Origin: Rotaria socialis
Taxonomy: Eukaryota; Rotifera; Eurotatoria; Philodinida; Philodinidae
Assembly (NCBI GenBank): GCA_905331475.1
Contig: CAJNYU010000184.1
Coordinates: forward strand, 248,001 to 312,000
DNA length: 64,000 bases
Direction: 5' to 3'
Part shown: one piece after another, positions 15,950-29,239 of the stretch
How positions within the stretch are numbered: position 1 is the stretch's first letter
Layout of the letters: the number at the start of each line of letters is the position of its first letter
The notes under the pieces: model-generated
Told to the model about the DNA's origin: nothing
Databases searched by the model: none
Seen by the model: only the letters and a program-made list of their open reading frames with translations
Translations under genes and position numbers: made by a program

Positions 15950-17436
15950 AAATCATTGAATAAAAACAATGAAAAGAAACTAAAAAAAACAAAAGAGAAA
16001 ATATATTCATCATCGTCGTCATCGTCGTCATCCTCATCGATTTACTGTACAAATATGTCAATAGGAAATAATATGAAAAAATCTGATAGTGGCTTTTCTG
16101 AAACAGCAACAACCTTATCATCAATGCAACAATCGGAATCATTGCTTGAGCAAATTCTTTCATTTGAAAAAATCTACTATGAAAATTTAAAACAATATAT
16201 TATTAAATATTCGCGACCTTTAAGACGTTATCTAAATCCGGATGAAATTGTAGATCTCTTTCAAAATATTGAAAAAGTAAAATTTTTGAAAATCTAAAAT
16301 AGTAATTCTTCATAGATTTTCTCTACTAGATTTCGGCCATATCAGATTCAATTGTTCGTCAATGTGAAAAATTATTTGATACAGAAAATGTATCAAATAT
16401 ACCGATTTCACTTATCTATCAATCATGGGTATAAATTGAAACCTTGAGAGAAAAACAGTATTTTCATAGATTTCCTTTTTTTTTTCATAGTCTGGTGTGA
16501 TGATTGATTCTTATAATTCATATTTATCTCGCAGTGTACAAGCTCATACGACATTAAAACAATGTCAAAATAAAATTGCCTATTTTCTTCAAGTAAGCAT
16601 TGAAATAATTAATGAATGAATACTGATTAATCAAGAATAATTCTCTAGATTCCAATGGAGTATATTTCACGAGAAATATCTGAGTTTATTCTCTTACCTA
16701 TTCGTCATATCTGTCTTCTCAGTGATTTATTTCAATCGGAAATTATTGTTAATTCACTTGTTATAAATGGTGTTGATCGAAAAATTATTGAAGGTATGAA
16801 AAGAAAAGAAAACATCGATTAATATATTGTTTTTTCTCTTCCTGTTGGTTAGACATAAGACTTCTAGCACTACAAGCTAATGTCATTCTTCAATCATCAT
16901 GTGCTAATCAACATGATAGTACAATATCTACATTAGAATCGTCAGTATATTGTGCACCGAATGTGACACTTGAAACATCACAAGATACAACTCTACAATC
17001 AGAAATCACCTCAACTATTGTTCTTCAACGTACTAATAAGGAACCATGGGAACCGGTAGGTTAATTTTGCTTGAAAAACGCAAACATTCAATTCATAAAC
17101 TATTTCGTTTTTCTTTTACAGAAACGACTTGAATTATCAGATTCAAAACTTTTATTTATTCGCATTGATCGAACAGATATTCGTTCGTCACTCACAACAA
17201 GTGTCTGTTTGGCAAATGTTGTTCATATACAAGAAGATCGTTCAAATGAAGAACTACGTTTGGTAGTAGCTGCAACGGCGAATAAGTCATCGAAGCATTC
17301 ATCTGTAAAAATGATTCGTGTACATGTACGTTTTGAACATACAAATGAGTATTCTCTTTGGTTTCATCATTTATCACATGCTATTCAACAAGCAAAAGAT
17401 CAAAGTTGGTCAAAGAAAAATGAACTTGTCATTTAA
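15950..17436 (+). CDS. Small RhoGEF with DH and PH-like domains, 5' end unresolved
   Basis: DH domains catalyse GDP release from Rho-family GTPases. Six exons join in frame: 15950-16276, 16330-16428, 16491-16592, 16649-16793, 16853-17055 and 17122-17436, giving 396 codons. After a Ser-rich start (a TCA/TCG run at about 16007-16040), residues beginning LLEQILSFEKIYYENLKQYI match DH conserved region 1. EFILLPIRHICLLSDLF matches conserved region 3 (family LLLPIQRIxRYxLLL). The last exon, with LELSDSKLLFIRID and a terminal helix EYSLWFHHLSHAIQQA, looks like a PH domain with its C-terminal Trp helix. The first exon starts after an AG acceptor and the first ATG is internal (16054), so an upstream exon may be missing. 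AATAAA lies at 17499. The paralogue group is not assigned. Confidence 0.7.
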
Positions 17437-18853
17437 CATGAACTAATGCCCGTGTTGTGTATGTGTGCTTTATTTGTAACTATTTTTTAATTTAAACAAA
17501 TAAAATAAAATTACGTCTGATTTATTTGTAAAAGTTCTTAAAAAAAATTAAAAATAAACGATGAATATTTGGATGTAATTAAAACTTGAACTGTTTCTTG
17601 CGAATACAATTCTATGGAACTTTAACAGAAATATTATCATAGTAGCACTGTGATAATCTTGATGTAAATTTTGATGAAGTAATATAGATTAGTTTTTTTT
17701 TCAAACAATATGCAAACGTTGCCTGGACTATTAACTTACGGTTGAAGACATGTCAAAACGATGAGGCTTCAATTTAGATTCCATATAAATTTGAAAATTT
17801 TACTTTTGTACTCTAAAATTAATTATGGTACGGAAAGAAATAGAGAAAAGAAATCTCTCATGACGCCTTTATTGAAACGCTATGCTTGTTCTGCTTAGCA
17901 TTATCATAATATGATCTTTTCTTCTTTGATAGCGAATCTTAGTAATATAAAAAAGGTTTCACTGTAGGTAATTATTTCTTTTATTTTTTGATTTTGGAAT
18001 TAGGTTTTGAAGGAATATGAAAAAAAAGAGTGCTTGTGTAAGTAGAGCAGTGTTTTCTTGAAAGCTTTTTTTTAAGATAAAGAGCTTGCCAACTTAGACA
18101 TTTATAAATTATAAAACAACAGTATTCATGATGCTATGAATCTTGTCACAAGTCTTTTTCAACAAATAAAATGTGAGTAGAAAAAAAAGGATTATGACAG
18201 AACTTAGGATGAAAAAGTAGCTGCTTTTGATTTATTTTTCTGTAGAATATTCTTCCATAATTTTATGTTGAAAAGCTGAAAATTTTTCATCAAAATGATT
18301 TCATTATATGCCACGCATTTCTTAGAAAGCTCATGACATTTAAAAATCTACATATAGTAGTTTTAGATCAATTTTCAAGGATAATTTCAACAAATTTCTT
18401 ACATTACTACATTTGAAAATGAAAAAGCTTATGGCCTATGATAAATCTTGTTTCCTTTGGAAATTCAAGATGCGTCACTGATATAATTGTGCCGTATATT
18501 CACGATAAAATATTGTTTCTTAGCTGGTGCTGCCATCTATGAGAGACCAAAATTAAGAATTTACTTAATCTGAATCCCTAGATTTAAAATATCAGTATAT
18601 TAAAATAATAAAAATTTGATAAACGCAATGTGGAGACTAAGTATTATGTTGATGTGTGTACACCAATTAGACTCGACATAAATTGTTTACGAATTCGATT
18701 CCAGTGAATACGCGTTAACATCCGTGGTTCGTTCGAAATTGGATAAAATAATATAACTTATTTCTTCAAGGGAGTGAAAAAAAACTATCATCGTTTTTTT
18801 TTCTATGATAATTTTAGATCATCAAAAGATTCCATCAGGGTCAAACGACTAAA
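17437..18853. other. Intergenic, no gene seen
   Basis: AT-rich sequence between the RhoGEF 3' end and RPSA. I see no ORF with recognisable features. A possible 5' UTR acceptor (ttttag) lies about 35 bp upstream of the RPSA ATG. Confidence 0.5.
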
Positions 18854-20035
18854 ATGACATCGGGTTATTCTGTACTCCAATTGAAAGAGGATGATGTACT
18901 TAAGATACTTGCAGCTCAACTTCATATTGGATCCAAAGATGTTGATTATCAAATGGCTACATACGTTTGGAAAAAAAAACCAAAAAATGAAGGTTCATAT
19001 TTAACTCAGTATTTTTATTTTCACATAATCAGTTTTATTGATTTAATAGGTTCATCAGTTATCAATATCCGTAAATTCTGGGAGAAACTTGTCTTAGCTG
19101 CTCGTGCAATTGTCGCTGTTGAAAATTCGGCTGATGTTTGTGCCATATCATGTCAACCACAAGGTAAAGATAATAGTAAAAGAAGAAAATTTATTTTTAT
19201 TATTGTCTAAAAATTAGGCCAACGTGCCGTATTGAAATATGCGAAATACACGGGTGCTACAGCTATCGGTAAGAAAAAAAGAAAAAAAAACAAATAAATA
19301 AATTTAATAATCTTGGTCTTCTTTTTTTTTTCTTTTCCAAAAGCTGGTCGTTTTACACCCGGTTCATTTACAAATCAAATTCAAGCAGCTTTCAAAGAGC
19401 CTCGTCTGATTATTCTTACGAATCCAATTGTTGATCATCAAGCTGTTACTGAAGCATCATTTGTTAACATCCCAGTTATCGCTTTTTGTGATCCGTCAAC
19501 AAATCTTCGTCATATTGATATCGCTATTCCATGCAATAACAAGGTAACTAAAATAAATGTCGAATTACTTCAATCCTATTTTTCTATTTCAATAGGCTAG
19601 TAAATCAATTGGTCTTATGTGGTGGTTTTTAACACGTGAAGTACTTCGATTACGTGGTGAAATTAATCGACAAGCACCATGGGATGTTATGGTCGATTTA
19701 TTCTTCTATCGTGATCCTGAAGAGGTAAAATAAAAAATATACTATACATAATGAAAAAATATGTATATCTTTTTAAGACTGAAAAAGAAGATCAAACTGG
19801 CCCAAGTGCTCAAGATCGTGACACAAAACAACATGCAGCCGATTATAACTATTATGACGATGGCCCATCGATGATGCCTGCCGCCGAAAATTTCGCAGGT
19901 AATCAAGACAACTGGGGTGCATCAGCAAATGATAATTGGGGTGTTACTGGCGCTGCAACAGGCACTGCTGAAACAAACGAGTGGACACAGGCAGCAGCTG
20001 CTCCAGTCACCACCGGTGTTACAAGCGGCTGGTGA
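18854..20035 (+). CDS. RPSA: 40S ribosomal protein SA (uS2, laminin-receptor type)
   Basis: This is a component of the small ribosomal subunit, needed for 40S maturation. Six exons (18854-18992, 19050-19163, 19218-19268, 19344-19543, 19596-19724, 19778-20035) join to 891 nt, or 296 residues, the normal length for animal RPSA. The order of signatures is uS2-like: [19 protein letters not shown], then [55 protein letters not shown] and [14 protein letters not shown]. The eukaryote-specific acidic C-terminal tail with Trp motifs (ENFAG, DNWG, EWTQA) follows. An AATAAA lies at 20053. Nothing is unusual about it. It is a useful anchor showing that the contig is metazoan. Confidence 0.96.
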
Positions 20036-20831
20036 TTCATGTTAGAAAACAAAATAAAATTAACAAATTTGTTGTTTTTCTAAGCATCATAAAGCTTATG
20101 TACAAGAAAGAAGAACTTTGTTACTACAATGAACAGCAACATCAGTCACAGTAGTAGCAGTACAGTGTTATATCGTTGGGCTTATATTAAATAAAAACCA
20201 AAAAAAAAGAAATACATAAAATATTTAATTATTTTTTCCCTTCTATCAGAGCTAAGTGATATTTATCGAATTTTTCATGTTATATGAGGGAGAATATAAA
20301 CAATGGTACACTGCATAGTTTCATGCTTAACTTGTGTTGTTGACGTACTTTAACATAAATAGAGAAACAGAAATTAAGACAGAGAACAAGAGCGAAAAAG
20401 AAATACAAATACATAGCGAAGAAGGCAGCTTTGGTGTTAGAAAATGACGAGAGAATGAGCATGTTTGACTATTCCGTTCTCTTGCTTTATTCTGTTATTG
20501 CGTTAAGACACACGTAGATGCTTATTATACTTACAATGCAAACAGGTGTTGCTACGAGAACTTGATGTCCATAGTGCAAGTGAGTGTCAACATATCGGAG
20601 TTGATGAAATTTTGTTATAATGAAAAAACAAGATAAAAACTACCATTTGGTAGACGAACAACAAACGAAAAACATCATGCTTGATGAATGTAAGGCTTGA
20701 ATAGTATATATCAAATGGAAAAGAAAACGACAGCAAGATGAAACATGACAAAATAAATTTTTTGAAGCGCTTTAGTTTTTTTTTCTAGATTTGTTGATTT
20801 TTATTATTATTATTTATTAATCTATTTCAAA
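20036..20831. other. Intergenic between RPSA and PITP
   Basis: RPSA 3' UTR followed by AT-rich sequence. No gene seen. Confidence 0.5.
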
Positions 20832-22032
20832 ATGCATATCACCGAATTTCGCATTATTTTACCAATGACTGTGGAAGAATATCAAATTGCACAATTATTT
20901 TCAACTGCAAAAGTTTCTGAACAAAATACAGGTGGTGGTGAAGGTGTCGAGGTTCTCGTTAATGAACCATTTGAAAAATCATCAGCAGAAGGCTTTCTTG
21001 GTCGATATAATGTTGGGCAGTATACAAGAAAAGTTTATCATTTTGCTTCACGTGTGCCAGGTTTTGTTCGTTTAGTATTTAAAGAATCAAATTTATCTAT
21101 GCACGAAGAAGCATGGAATGCTTATCCATATTGTAAAACAGTAATTACAAATCCATACATGAAAGATAATATGCTAATTGAAATATCAACATTACATTTG
21201 GCTGATCATGGTGAATCAGAAAATGTACATCAATTGAATCATGATGAACTTAAGAAACGTCACGTTGTTTACATTTATATTTCTGATAAAGTTAGCCGCC
21301 ATGACTATAAAGCCGAAGAAGATCCAGAAAAATTCCAGTCATCAAAAACTGGCCGTGGTCCACTTGTATCACAGGATCAATGGTACAAAACTTGTGAACC
21401 ACATATGTAAGTTTCTATTGTTTTTTGTTGTTGTTGTTGATAGCTTTATAATATTAGTTGGCGTCCTATAGACACAGATCAGTACGAATGATGAGATTAT
21501 GTAACTAGTTGTATATAAGAATTAGTCGATGCGAACGCAACTGTCTCGATAAAGATTAGAAGATAAAAACAGATATTTCACCTTTTGTCAAGTGAACACA
21601 TGAAACCCTGTTAGCAATACGAGCTATAAACATGTTTTGTAAAATATTTCACTTAATAAAAAAAACAATATCGAGCTTTCTTTTCGTTAAGTACACTCTT
21701 GAAAGAATGTTTGACGCGTGATGCAGTGTTTGCGTCATTCATGATAACAGAAAAAAACGAAATAACTGGTTCTTTTTCGAATTTTTAGGTGCTGTTACAA
21801 ATTAGTGCGAGCAAAATTCAAGTGGCTCGGTATTCAAACACGAGTAGAAAATTTAATTATGACACAAGAAGATCGTTTATTCCGTAATTTTCATCGTCAA
21901 CTGTTTTGTTGGATGGATGAATGGTATGGTTTAACAATGCAAGATATTCGAGCTATTGAAGTTGCTACAGCTCAAAAGCTTGAAAAAGCACGTCAAGCAG
22001 GTCAGAAACAAGGTTATACCGGCGAAGAATAA
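20832..22032 (+). CDS. PITPN: Class I phosphatidylinositol transfer protein (PITP alpha/beta type)
   Basis: PITPs exchange phosphatidylinositol and phosphatidylcholine between membranes. Two exons (20832-21406 and 21789-22032) make 272 residues, matching the roughly 271 of animal PITP alpha/beta. The N-terminal strand [62 protein letters not shown] and the C-terminal [23 protein letters not shown] and [10 protein letters not shown] are all textbook family segments. The intron splits the codon before [12 protein letters not shown]. No membrane segment or C-terminal RdgB extension is present, so this is the soluble single-domain class. It could correspond to either the alpha or beta vertebrate paralogue, so I give only the stem symbol. 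Confidence 0.95.
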
Positions 22033-23590
22033 ATATATATTCTTTTTCTTTTCAATACTCTCCTACATTCGCTTGTCAATCACATTCTGTTCATGCATTG
22101 TTTATTTTTTTTTCTCTTCTACTTCATTTTATGCCTAGTGACAATATGTGTGTGCGCTCGCCTATCCTTATTTATTATTCCTTAATGACCAACACGATGT
22201 TCTGAAAGAAGAAAAAAATACAACAGAGTTTATTCTTGTGTGCTGTTTCCTTAGGTATTACTAATCCTTTATTTTTTCGTGCATGTATCGACACAAATTA
22301 GAAGAATTTCGTTTTGTTGCTTGATTTCATGTTCCTATTCTTCGGGGTTTGTGTGCAGGATAAATTAAACAAAAGCAAATGTGCAAACTAACGAATAAAT
22401 TGCAGCTTATATTTTGTATGCGACTGGAGATACATATATGAGGTTGTTTTTCAGCGATCTACGAATAGTGATGGAGCTATTTCAAAGTTTTTTTTTCTTA
22501 TCGTTGTACAATCAAGCATTTTTAAGGGAGAATTTTTCTTTATAACTATTATGTATTCAGACCGTCCTTTTTCTAATTTACAAACAATAAAAGTTTATTC
22601 TACTTCTAATAAATAAAAATCAAATTTTTACTGAAGATAACTTTTCTAGATAGATTGAAGGAAATTTTGGTTTGATATGGTGCCATACTGCCAGTTAGCC
22701 AACGAGGAAATGTTTCCAATTATCTGATTGCTTTTTTGTTCTTGAGTATGATGTCATCGGGTGGGACCCACTGAAGAATAAAAAAGATGCTATTTTAGTC
22801 TGATTTGCGATTAAGTTTTACAAATAATCGTTATACTATACTTCCTAACGAAACTTAGCTGAGACAAACATATGCTCCTTATCGAGATATTCACAAGGAA
22901 GTCATGCATTTCATTCGTAAATTGAAATAGACTTTCTTAATAAAATAACCAGTTCTGCCAATTGAAAATGAATGTTTTTACTGTTTATCACAATCGATTT
23001 AAATGGTAATATTTTCAAATCCTCGTTGATAGAACAGTTATGAACGTATCTGAAACGCGATACTTTTTGCTACAGCTGTATTAATATCGATTTTACAAGT
23101 CTCAATAAACCACCTTGTTTCATAAATAATTATTGACTTCACAATAATTAAATATTAACATCATCACAGTCATTCATAGATGGTTTTTATGAAAAGACAG
23201 AAAAACAAAGCTATTATCATCACATATCTTTATTGCAGGTCGTCATGATCGAACGTAAAAAACGAGTATGTTTCCTCTTGTTCTAAACTTAATATAAAAA
23301 AAACCTACTAATGCAAATCCTTTGATATTAATATGCGGAATATGATGTAGTTCCTGTTGATACTCAGAGGAATATTCCTTTAATTTAATTCTATCTAGTT
23401 TTGAGACGCATTGCTTGATTATCTTTTTCTTGCAGCTTACAGAAATTTAATCAGAAACACCACAACAAATTCTGATAGGATCTATGCCGAAGAAACTTTA
23501 TTGTTTTCGAATATAAAATATCAATTTTTATTCCATAGTTTAAAAGAGGAAATAGAATAAAAATATTTGTTCAATTTAATTTTTTTTAGC
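22033..23590. other. Intergenic, possible 5' UTR intron of the dephospho-CoA kinase
   Basis: No supported gene. A tract of T followed by AG sits directly before the kinase ATG (about 23580-23590), as at a splice acceptor, so part of this stretch may be a 5' UTR intron. Confidence 0.4.
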
Positions 23591-24301
23591 ATGCTGATTA
23601 TCGGTTTAACTGGTGGCATCGCCACAGGTAAATCATCTGCTAGTGCCTATTTTAAATCGCAAGGTATTCCTATTGTTGATGCTGATAAAATTGCTCGTCT
23701 TGTTGTTGAACCTGATAGGCCTGCTTATTATCAAATATTAAAACAATTTGGTCATTTAAATATTCTTGAAACGAATAGTCGATCGTTAGATCGAAAGCGT
23801 TTAGGTGATGTTATTTTTACTAATGAACTAATGCGTAAACAATTAAATAGATGTACACATGGCTATATTCGTCGTGAAGCTCTTAAACAATTGATAGGAA
23901 GTTTTTTTCAATTTCGATCAATTGTTATATGGGATGTCCCACTTTTATTTGAAGTTGGTCTTGATCGATTTTTATCAAATACATTAGTTATATTTTGTGA
24001 TCAAACAGTTCAATTAGATCGTTTGAAAAAACGCGGCGATATCAGCGATGATGAACAAGCATTAAAACGTATCAATGCTCAAATGGATTTAAATGAAAAG
24101 TGTCGACGAGCACGTTATATTATCGATAATAATAGTACAAAAGACGTATTACATAAACAATTGAAAGATTTTCTAACTAAAATTCAGTTCAGTCAAGTGA
24201 ATACTTTAGTTTGGTTTGTTGTACTCTGCATACCACTCGCATTAACATATGGTATTCTTCGACTTTGGGATTTAATAGATCAATTTAAATATCGTAATTG
24301 A
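23591..24301 (+). CDS. DCAKD: Dephospho-CoA kinase domain protein (DCAKD-like), C-terminally membrane-anchored
   Basis: It phosphorylates the ribose 3'-hydroxyl of dephospho-CoA, the last step of CoA synthesis. The start ATG at 23591 gives 236 residues, starting directly with the Walker A strand IIGLTGGIATGKS. The family segments IVDADKIARLVV, then WDVPLLFEVGLD, the arginine-bearing lid DRLKKRGDISDDEQALKRI and INAQMDLNEKCRRARYIIDN follow in order. Residues from about 203 (WFVVLCIPLALTYGILRLW) form a transmembrane helix near the C-terminus, the layout of animal DCAKD rather than bacterial CoaE. Animals also have the fused COASY, so this is the second, single-domain enzyme. The next gene follows 180 bp downstream on the same strand. 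Confidence 0.9.
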   Translation: MLIIGLTGGIATGKSSASAYFKSQGIPIVDADKIARLVVEPDRPAYYQILKQFGHLNILETNSRSLDRKRLGDVIFTNELMRKQLNRCTHGYIRREALKQLIGSFFQFRSIVIWDVPLLFEVGLDRFLSNTLVIFCDQTVQLDRLKKRGDISDDEQALKRINAQMDLNEKCRRARYIIDNNSTKDVLHKQLKDFLTKIQFSQVNTLVWFVVLCIPLALTYGILRLWDLIDQFKYRN

Positions 24302-24481
24302 TCATAGGAGTTTTCTTTTGTAATTGTTTTTTTTCTTCTAAACAAGATGTTGGCGCTTTGAAATTTGAATGAATAAAATTAATCCAATTGCATTTCGTTT
24401 AACTAATTCCGATTCTATTCATGTGTATTACTATTCTTCTCTTTCAAATAAACATTTTTTTAATAATCATCTATCGATGAG

Positions 24482-25354
24482 ATGAAGGCAATACGTCGTT
24501 CAAGACGACCTCGTTTGTCTCGTCGACGGAAACATTCGTCAGTTCAATCTATAGAAAGTGATAATGATGAATCTGATCTCGAACATCAAACATTGCCGGA
24601 AAAATCTATTACACGAACTAATAAAAATGCGAATCGTATACCTACCAGTGCTTTAGTTGATACGATTACAAATCTATCAAATGAACATAAACAAGATCAG
24701 AGATTACATTTATCATCCGATGAATCAGTTTTATTTCTTAATTCTATTAATAGTATGCCGAAACCAACACATGTCTCCGATGACCTTACACCATTGTCAA
24801 AAACTACAACTAACACAACACTGCTGACAGCTTTGACATATAGTAATACAAAACAAACAGAAACAGTTAGAATTGATTTAACACAATTAAGCAGTACAGA
24901 TACACTTGCAAGTTCATCAGCAAATACTGATCATGATCAATCATTGTCACTTGATAGGAAAATTTCATTGACTAATATTAATGCTAAAATTAGGCATAGT
25001 AAATATTTTACTCAAATCTATGATACAGACACCAGTATGAAATCTGTTGTATTCTCAAAAGATAATACATTAGAACAAGACCTATCATCCTCATATCGTA
25101 AACATCTATCATGTTTAACTATGCCAAATGTAGACAATAGAGGTTTGATGACAATAGATTCACCGGCAATTGTCGGAGACATATTATTACCAGCAAAAGT
25201 CAATACAAACATAAACATTTGTCAACAGATGCCAGTTCATTGGAATTCATCTCGATGGAATCTACCAAATATTACACCTAGATTGAAAATATTGATAAGC
25301 TGCTCATCATTAAGTTTAGCGATCGGAATTTTAATGCTTGTTATTATTCTATAA
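24482..25354 (+). CDS. Tail-anchored protein of unknown function
   Basis: A single-exon frame of 290 residues beginning at an ATG. I do not recognise a family. The first 20 residues are strongly basic (MKAIRRSRRPRLSRRRK), and an acidic stretch with ESDNDESDL follows. Most of the protein is Ser/Thr/Asn-rich and looks disordered. The last 22 residues (LKILISCSSLSLAIGILMLV onward) are hydrophobic and end at the stop, as in tail-anchored membrane proteins facing the cytosol. Length and codon use are like the neighbours, and the frame is uninterrupted, so I consider it a real gene. It lies 180 bp after the dephospho-CoA kinase on the same strand, which might reflect tandem arrangement only. Confidence 0.6.
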   Translation: MKAIRRSRRPRLSRRRKHSSVQSIESDNDESDLEHQTLPEKSITRTNKNANRIPTSALVDTITNLSNEHKQDQRLHLSSDESVLFLNSINSMPKPTHVSDDLTPLSKTTTNTTLLTALTYSNTKQTETVRIDLTQLSSTDTLASSSANTDHDQSLSLDRKISLTNINAKIRHSKYFTQIYDTDTSMKSVVFSKDNTLEQDLSSSYRKHLSCLTMPNVDNRGLMTIDSPAIVGDILLPAKVNTNINICQQMPVHWNSSRWNLPNITPRLKILISCSSLSLAIGILMLVIIL

Positions 25355-27015
25355 GATAACAAATGGAAACAATACATTTTATTTGATACATTGAGATAAA
25401 ATAGAAAAGAAGCAACGTATTTATTAGATAGAATTCTTTAATTTGCTTCGAAAATATTTTACGAGTAATTAAAATATCGATCAGGATGGGTTTGACTAAG
25501 AGTCAATTAGTTTTTAAATGTGAAGAAATATATACTGAATCATCTAAGATTTAGAAGTAAATTTCACTGAATTTGTTCGAAAACGAAATTTCGTTCTATG
25601 CTGCAGAGACTCGCTGACACTTGATTGCAGTCATGCAAACGATCGACATTATTGTTGGAACAGGCAGGAATGGAAAAACTATGATTGTTTTAAATATCTC
25701 AAATCTATTTGATTGAGTATGAACTACATTAGTATTGCAAGTGTAGAAGAAAAACGGGAATTGAAAATCATGAGATTTGAATAATATCTTGATTAAGTTC
25801 AGCATTATTCAGCTACAATTTTCTATTGATACAAAAATGATCTTTAAATCGATGTATGTCTAAGTATGACTCATAATTTCATGTCAATCTTTATTAATGT
25901 ATTGCTTGAAATGATTGTATGATGTTTATAGGCAATAAAAATCTATACTTTGAATAGTAACTAATTGTGTTGTATATAGCATAGCAAATATTCAGAAAAT
26001 AATAGTTACTGTTCATATTTACAAAAATATCCCAATAGATCCATTGGAAAAGTAAATAAAATGACAAATTTCGAATGTCTCTTTTGCTACTACTGAAACA
26101 TTTGTTCTGTAATCAATGATTTTCTTTTTATATGAATCTCAATAGAACTTTATGACACTTTATCATTCGAGAATAGATCAGTTATAACTATTGATCGATC
26201 AACTTATGATAAGATGAACCCTTAGAGGCATACTTCTCGTTGTCGTTCACGCTTTTTTTTCTATGCTACACTATGGACATAAAGGCACCGAATCTATACA
26301 CATTATCTGATCACTTTTTGTCGACTATAATGACGATGGTGTCTCATCATCAACTTGAACAGTTGATGGCGACTCAATCGATACTTGATGGTTGAAAAGA
26401 AAAAGAAAATGCGGAATAACTGATGAATTGCTCCATTATGTTCTCGATAGACTCATGCTTCATTATCACTTTCAGTCGTTGGCTCTTAGTTTTTTTTTGG
26501 ATCATCAGAAGCGTAAGTACCGAAAGCTTTTACTGACGAGATGGTGCTGTTGGTAGAGCAGAGATCTAATGAAGGAAAAAGAAAAGGAAAAAGAGGACTC
26601 TTCAACTAGCCCATCATCACATATATGCATAGCACGCAACACTAGCACAGAAAAAAAATCAGTATATGACACCTCATCGATCGAAAAGAATAAAAAAAGG
26701 ATTCATAAAGATTAATTGTTTCTGTCACAATTATCCTATTAATTCGTAAGATATACTAGTCATCTAGCTAATTGTTCATGACTGAAATAATAGATGTAAT
26801 ATGACAAAATTTGTTTTAACCTTATTCATGAGTAAAATTAAGTATTAAGTGAATAGTAGCACAAAGAAAAACAAAGAAGGTTTTTCTTATATATACATAT
26901 ATGTGTAAGTTCTATTTTAGCCGATTTCTTTCCGCTCTTCTCTTATTGCGTTTCCTCATTGCGCGCTTGCTTGCGTGTTCAATGTTGCGCATATTCCGTT
27001 GACGCCGCTATAACA

Positions 27016-27050
<35 letters not shown>

Positions 27051-29239
27051 TCGTTTTTATATTAGTATTACTTTAAGTCGTTGAGATGGAGGTGCTTTAC
27101 TTTAGTTTGCCTTTTTTTTGAACTATGAAAAGACAGAATAGGTGAATTAATGAATAAGTAGATGTATGAGAGCAAAGAACAGAAAAGTAAAAAGAGAGAA
27201 GAAATACTGTTGCGATTAGTGGGGTGTTTCATTCGTGTTGACCACTTTTCAATCATTAAACAAGATCACGAGTAAATGCAATCGACTAGAATACGATGAA
27301 AATTCATTTTTGCATATACTCAATCTACTACTACAGCATATGCATCCTGTAAACCGATTAGACAAATGAGAGGTAATATGATTATTTTATGTTGTCTTCT
27401 CGATTTAGCTAGCGGCTAATTAAAGCATACTGTCAGTTGTCTGATTTATAACATTGTCTAAATAGTGTAAATATACACAATGAAATGTAGCTGACTGTTT
27501 TTTTTTGAAAGTAGTGATTGATGATCTCAATTGTGATATTTTCTATCAGTGCCTATATAAATTTGGTGTTGAACTGTGAACAAGTAATTTCTTGTATTCT
27601 ATTGCATTCATTAAATCTATAGAGACTGGTGAAGTTACACACGTAATCTCTAAGAATGAATAAATGAATGGAGAACAGTTATTGCGAGAAACTATAATGA
27701 ATTTTCTGGTGAATTGTATTTCTATGCCATCCGTCAGCATAGCACGTTTTCCCCCGGTGGGCAGTAGTAGCATGACCAAAAGTCACACATACATATAAAC
27801 ATGATTTCTTTTACCTCTCCCTCTCTCTCTCTCTCTCTCTTTCGTCTTCTCTTCCTTTCTTTCTTGTATCGGAATCTAGCTATTCATTTTTGTAACTATG
27901 ACTGTAGCTGTTCCTTTTCATTGCGCTTCACTGTGTTCCTTCTTCTACAATAATAAGCAAGCTTGATTCTCGCTTTACCCAAAACAAAAACGGAAGTCCT
28001 TTACATTTACTAATTAAGTGGTTCGACGACTAAGCAAATGTGCACTAGTAAGAAGAGAGGATAAAGACAGAGAAACAGAGAACAAGAAAAACGACGCATT
28101 TTCTTTCATTGTAATGTGTGCATATAAGCGGCTTTTCTTTTATATATATATATATATATGTGTGTGTAGTAGTAGTAATTATGACTTGTAATCGACATTA
28201 TGACGAAGAAGCGCACCGTCAAGGTTCTTTGTACGATTTTATGACAGCTGGTATGCGTTTAAGACGAATGAGAAACAGAGCTACTTGACCACTCTAGCGT
28301 ATCTTTTTTTCCTGTAATGCTAGTAAGTGAAGAGAACAAATATTTGACTAAACAAGCTGTGAGTTTTATTGAAGATTGCGCAGAACTCGCTCATACGACA
28401 ATCAACGCTTGTCAGAAAAAGAAAAGCGGAAGTCATAAAACAAAATGCACGCCAGCTAACAGTAGGTAATTGTTCGATGAGTGAAAAGGATCGTAAATCG
28501 ATTTTTTCATCCTCGTTTTACTTAACGATGAGATAATCGGACTATGAACGATATAGAATACCTTGAGAAATGATAATTGTCAGCAAACTTATGTGAGAAC
28601 GACAAGGACAACAGATAGAAACGAAAGCAAAAAGAAGAAGAAGTTCAGCAAATGAATTCACAGGTAACCACTTAGAGTATTCTATCGATGATAAGCCGCT
28701 TTTTTATGAAGAAAAAAAAACGTTAGAAATCAGCTACGGCAAATTAGCTTCAAAATAGATTGCTGAACATATGAACAATCCATAAGAAAGACGAGAGAGA
28801 AACCGACAGAATTATTGTATACATATAGTGAAAATGAGTAGTAAAGAGCAGCAGGAGAGAAAAAGAAAGATAGTGTGTGTGCGCGTGTGTTTGGGTGCAT
28901 ATTGTCTCAAAGGAGGCACTCGTCCTAATCAAACTGGCCTCTACTATTTTCTACAATACTGTAATCATCGTAGTAGCATTTATCCTCTTTTAATAAACGA
29001 CGTGAGAAAAGAAAGAGAGAAGGAGAGACAACGAGAATATACGATAGAGATATTAGTGCATGACAAAATATTTTCTTGCGGTTCTTTATATATCTAGACG
29101 TTATTATACATCATCATTCTTCGATCATCGCAAGCAATCGATAATAACCTCATGATCATCTTGTATTGATTTGCTCTTGTACAAAGCAGGTCGCATTTTT
29201 ATCCTACTGTTGATAGAACGTGTCGTCAATATCAAAATT
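25355..29239. other. Long AT-rich intergenic region
   Basis: No supported gene in 3.9 kb. It contains microsatellites: (ATC)n at about 27016-27048, (CT)n at about 27819-27842, and (TA)n followed by (TG)n at about 28140-28168. Short open frames here are low-complexity and lack homology. Confidence 0.5.
27016..27048. repeat. (ATC)n microsatellite
   Basis: About ten consecutive CAT/ATC units in non-coding sequence. Confidence 0.9.

Noticed and set aside
15956-16053. Non-ATG (TTG) start for the RhoGEF
   Set aside because: The codon lies just after an AG acceptor, so an upstream exon or the ATG at 16054 is more likely than a TTG start.
26545-26575. String GGTAGAGCAGAG resembling a tRNA D-arm
   Set aside because: No matching anticodon or T arm follows; the downstream sequence is purine-rich simple sequence.
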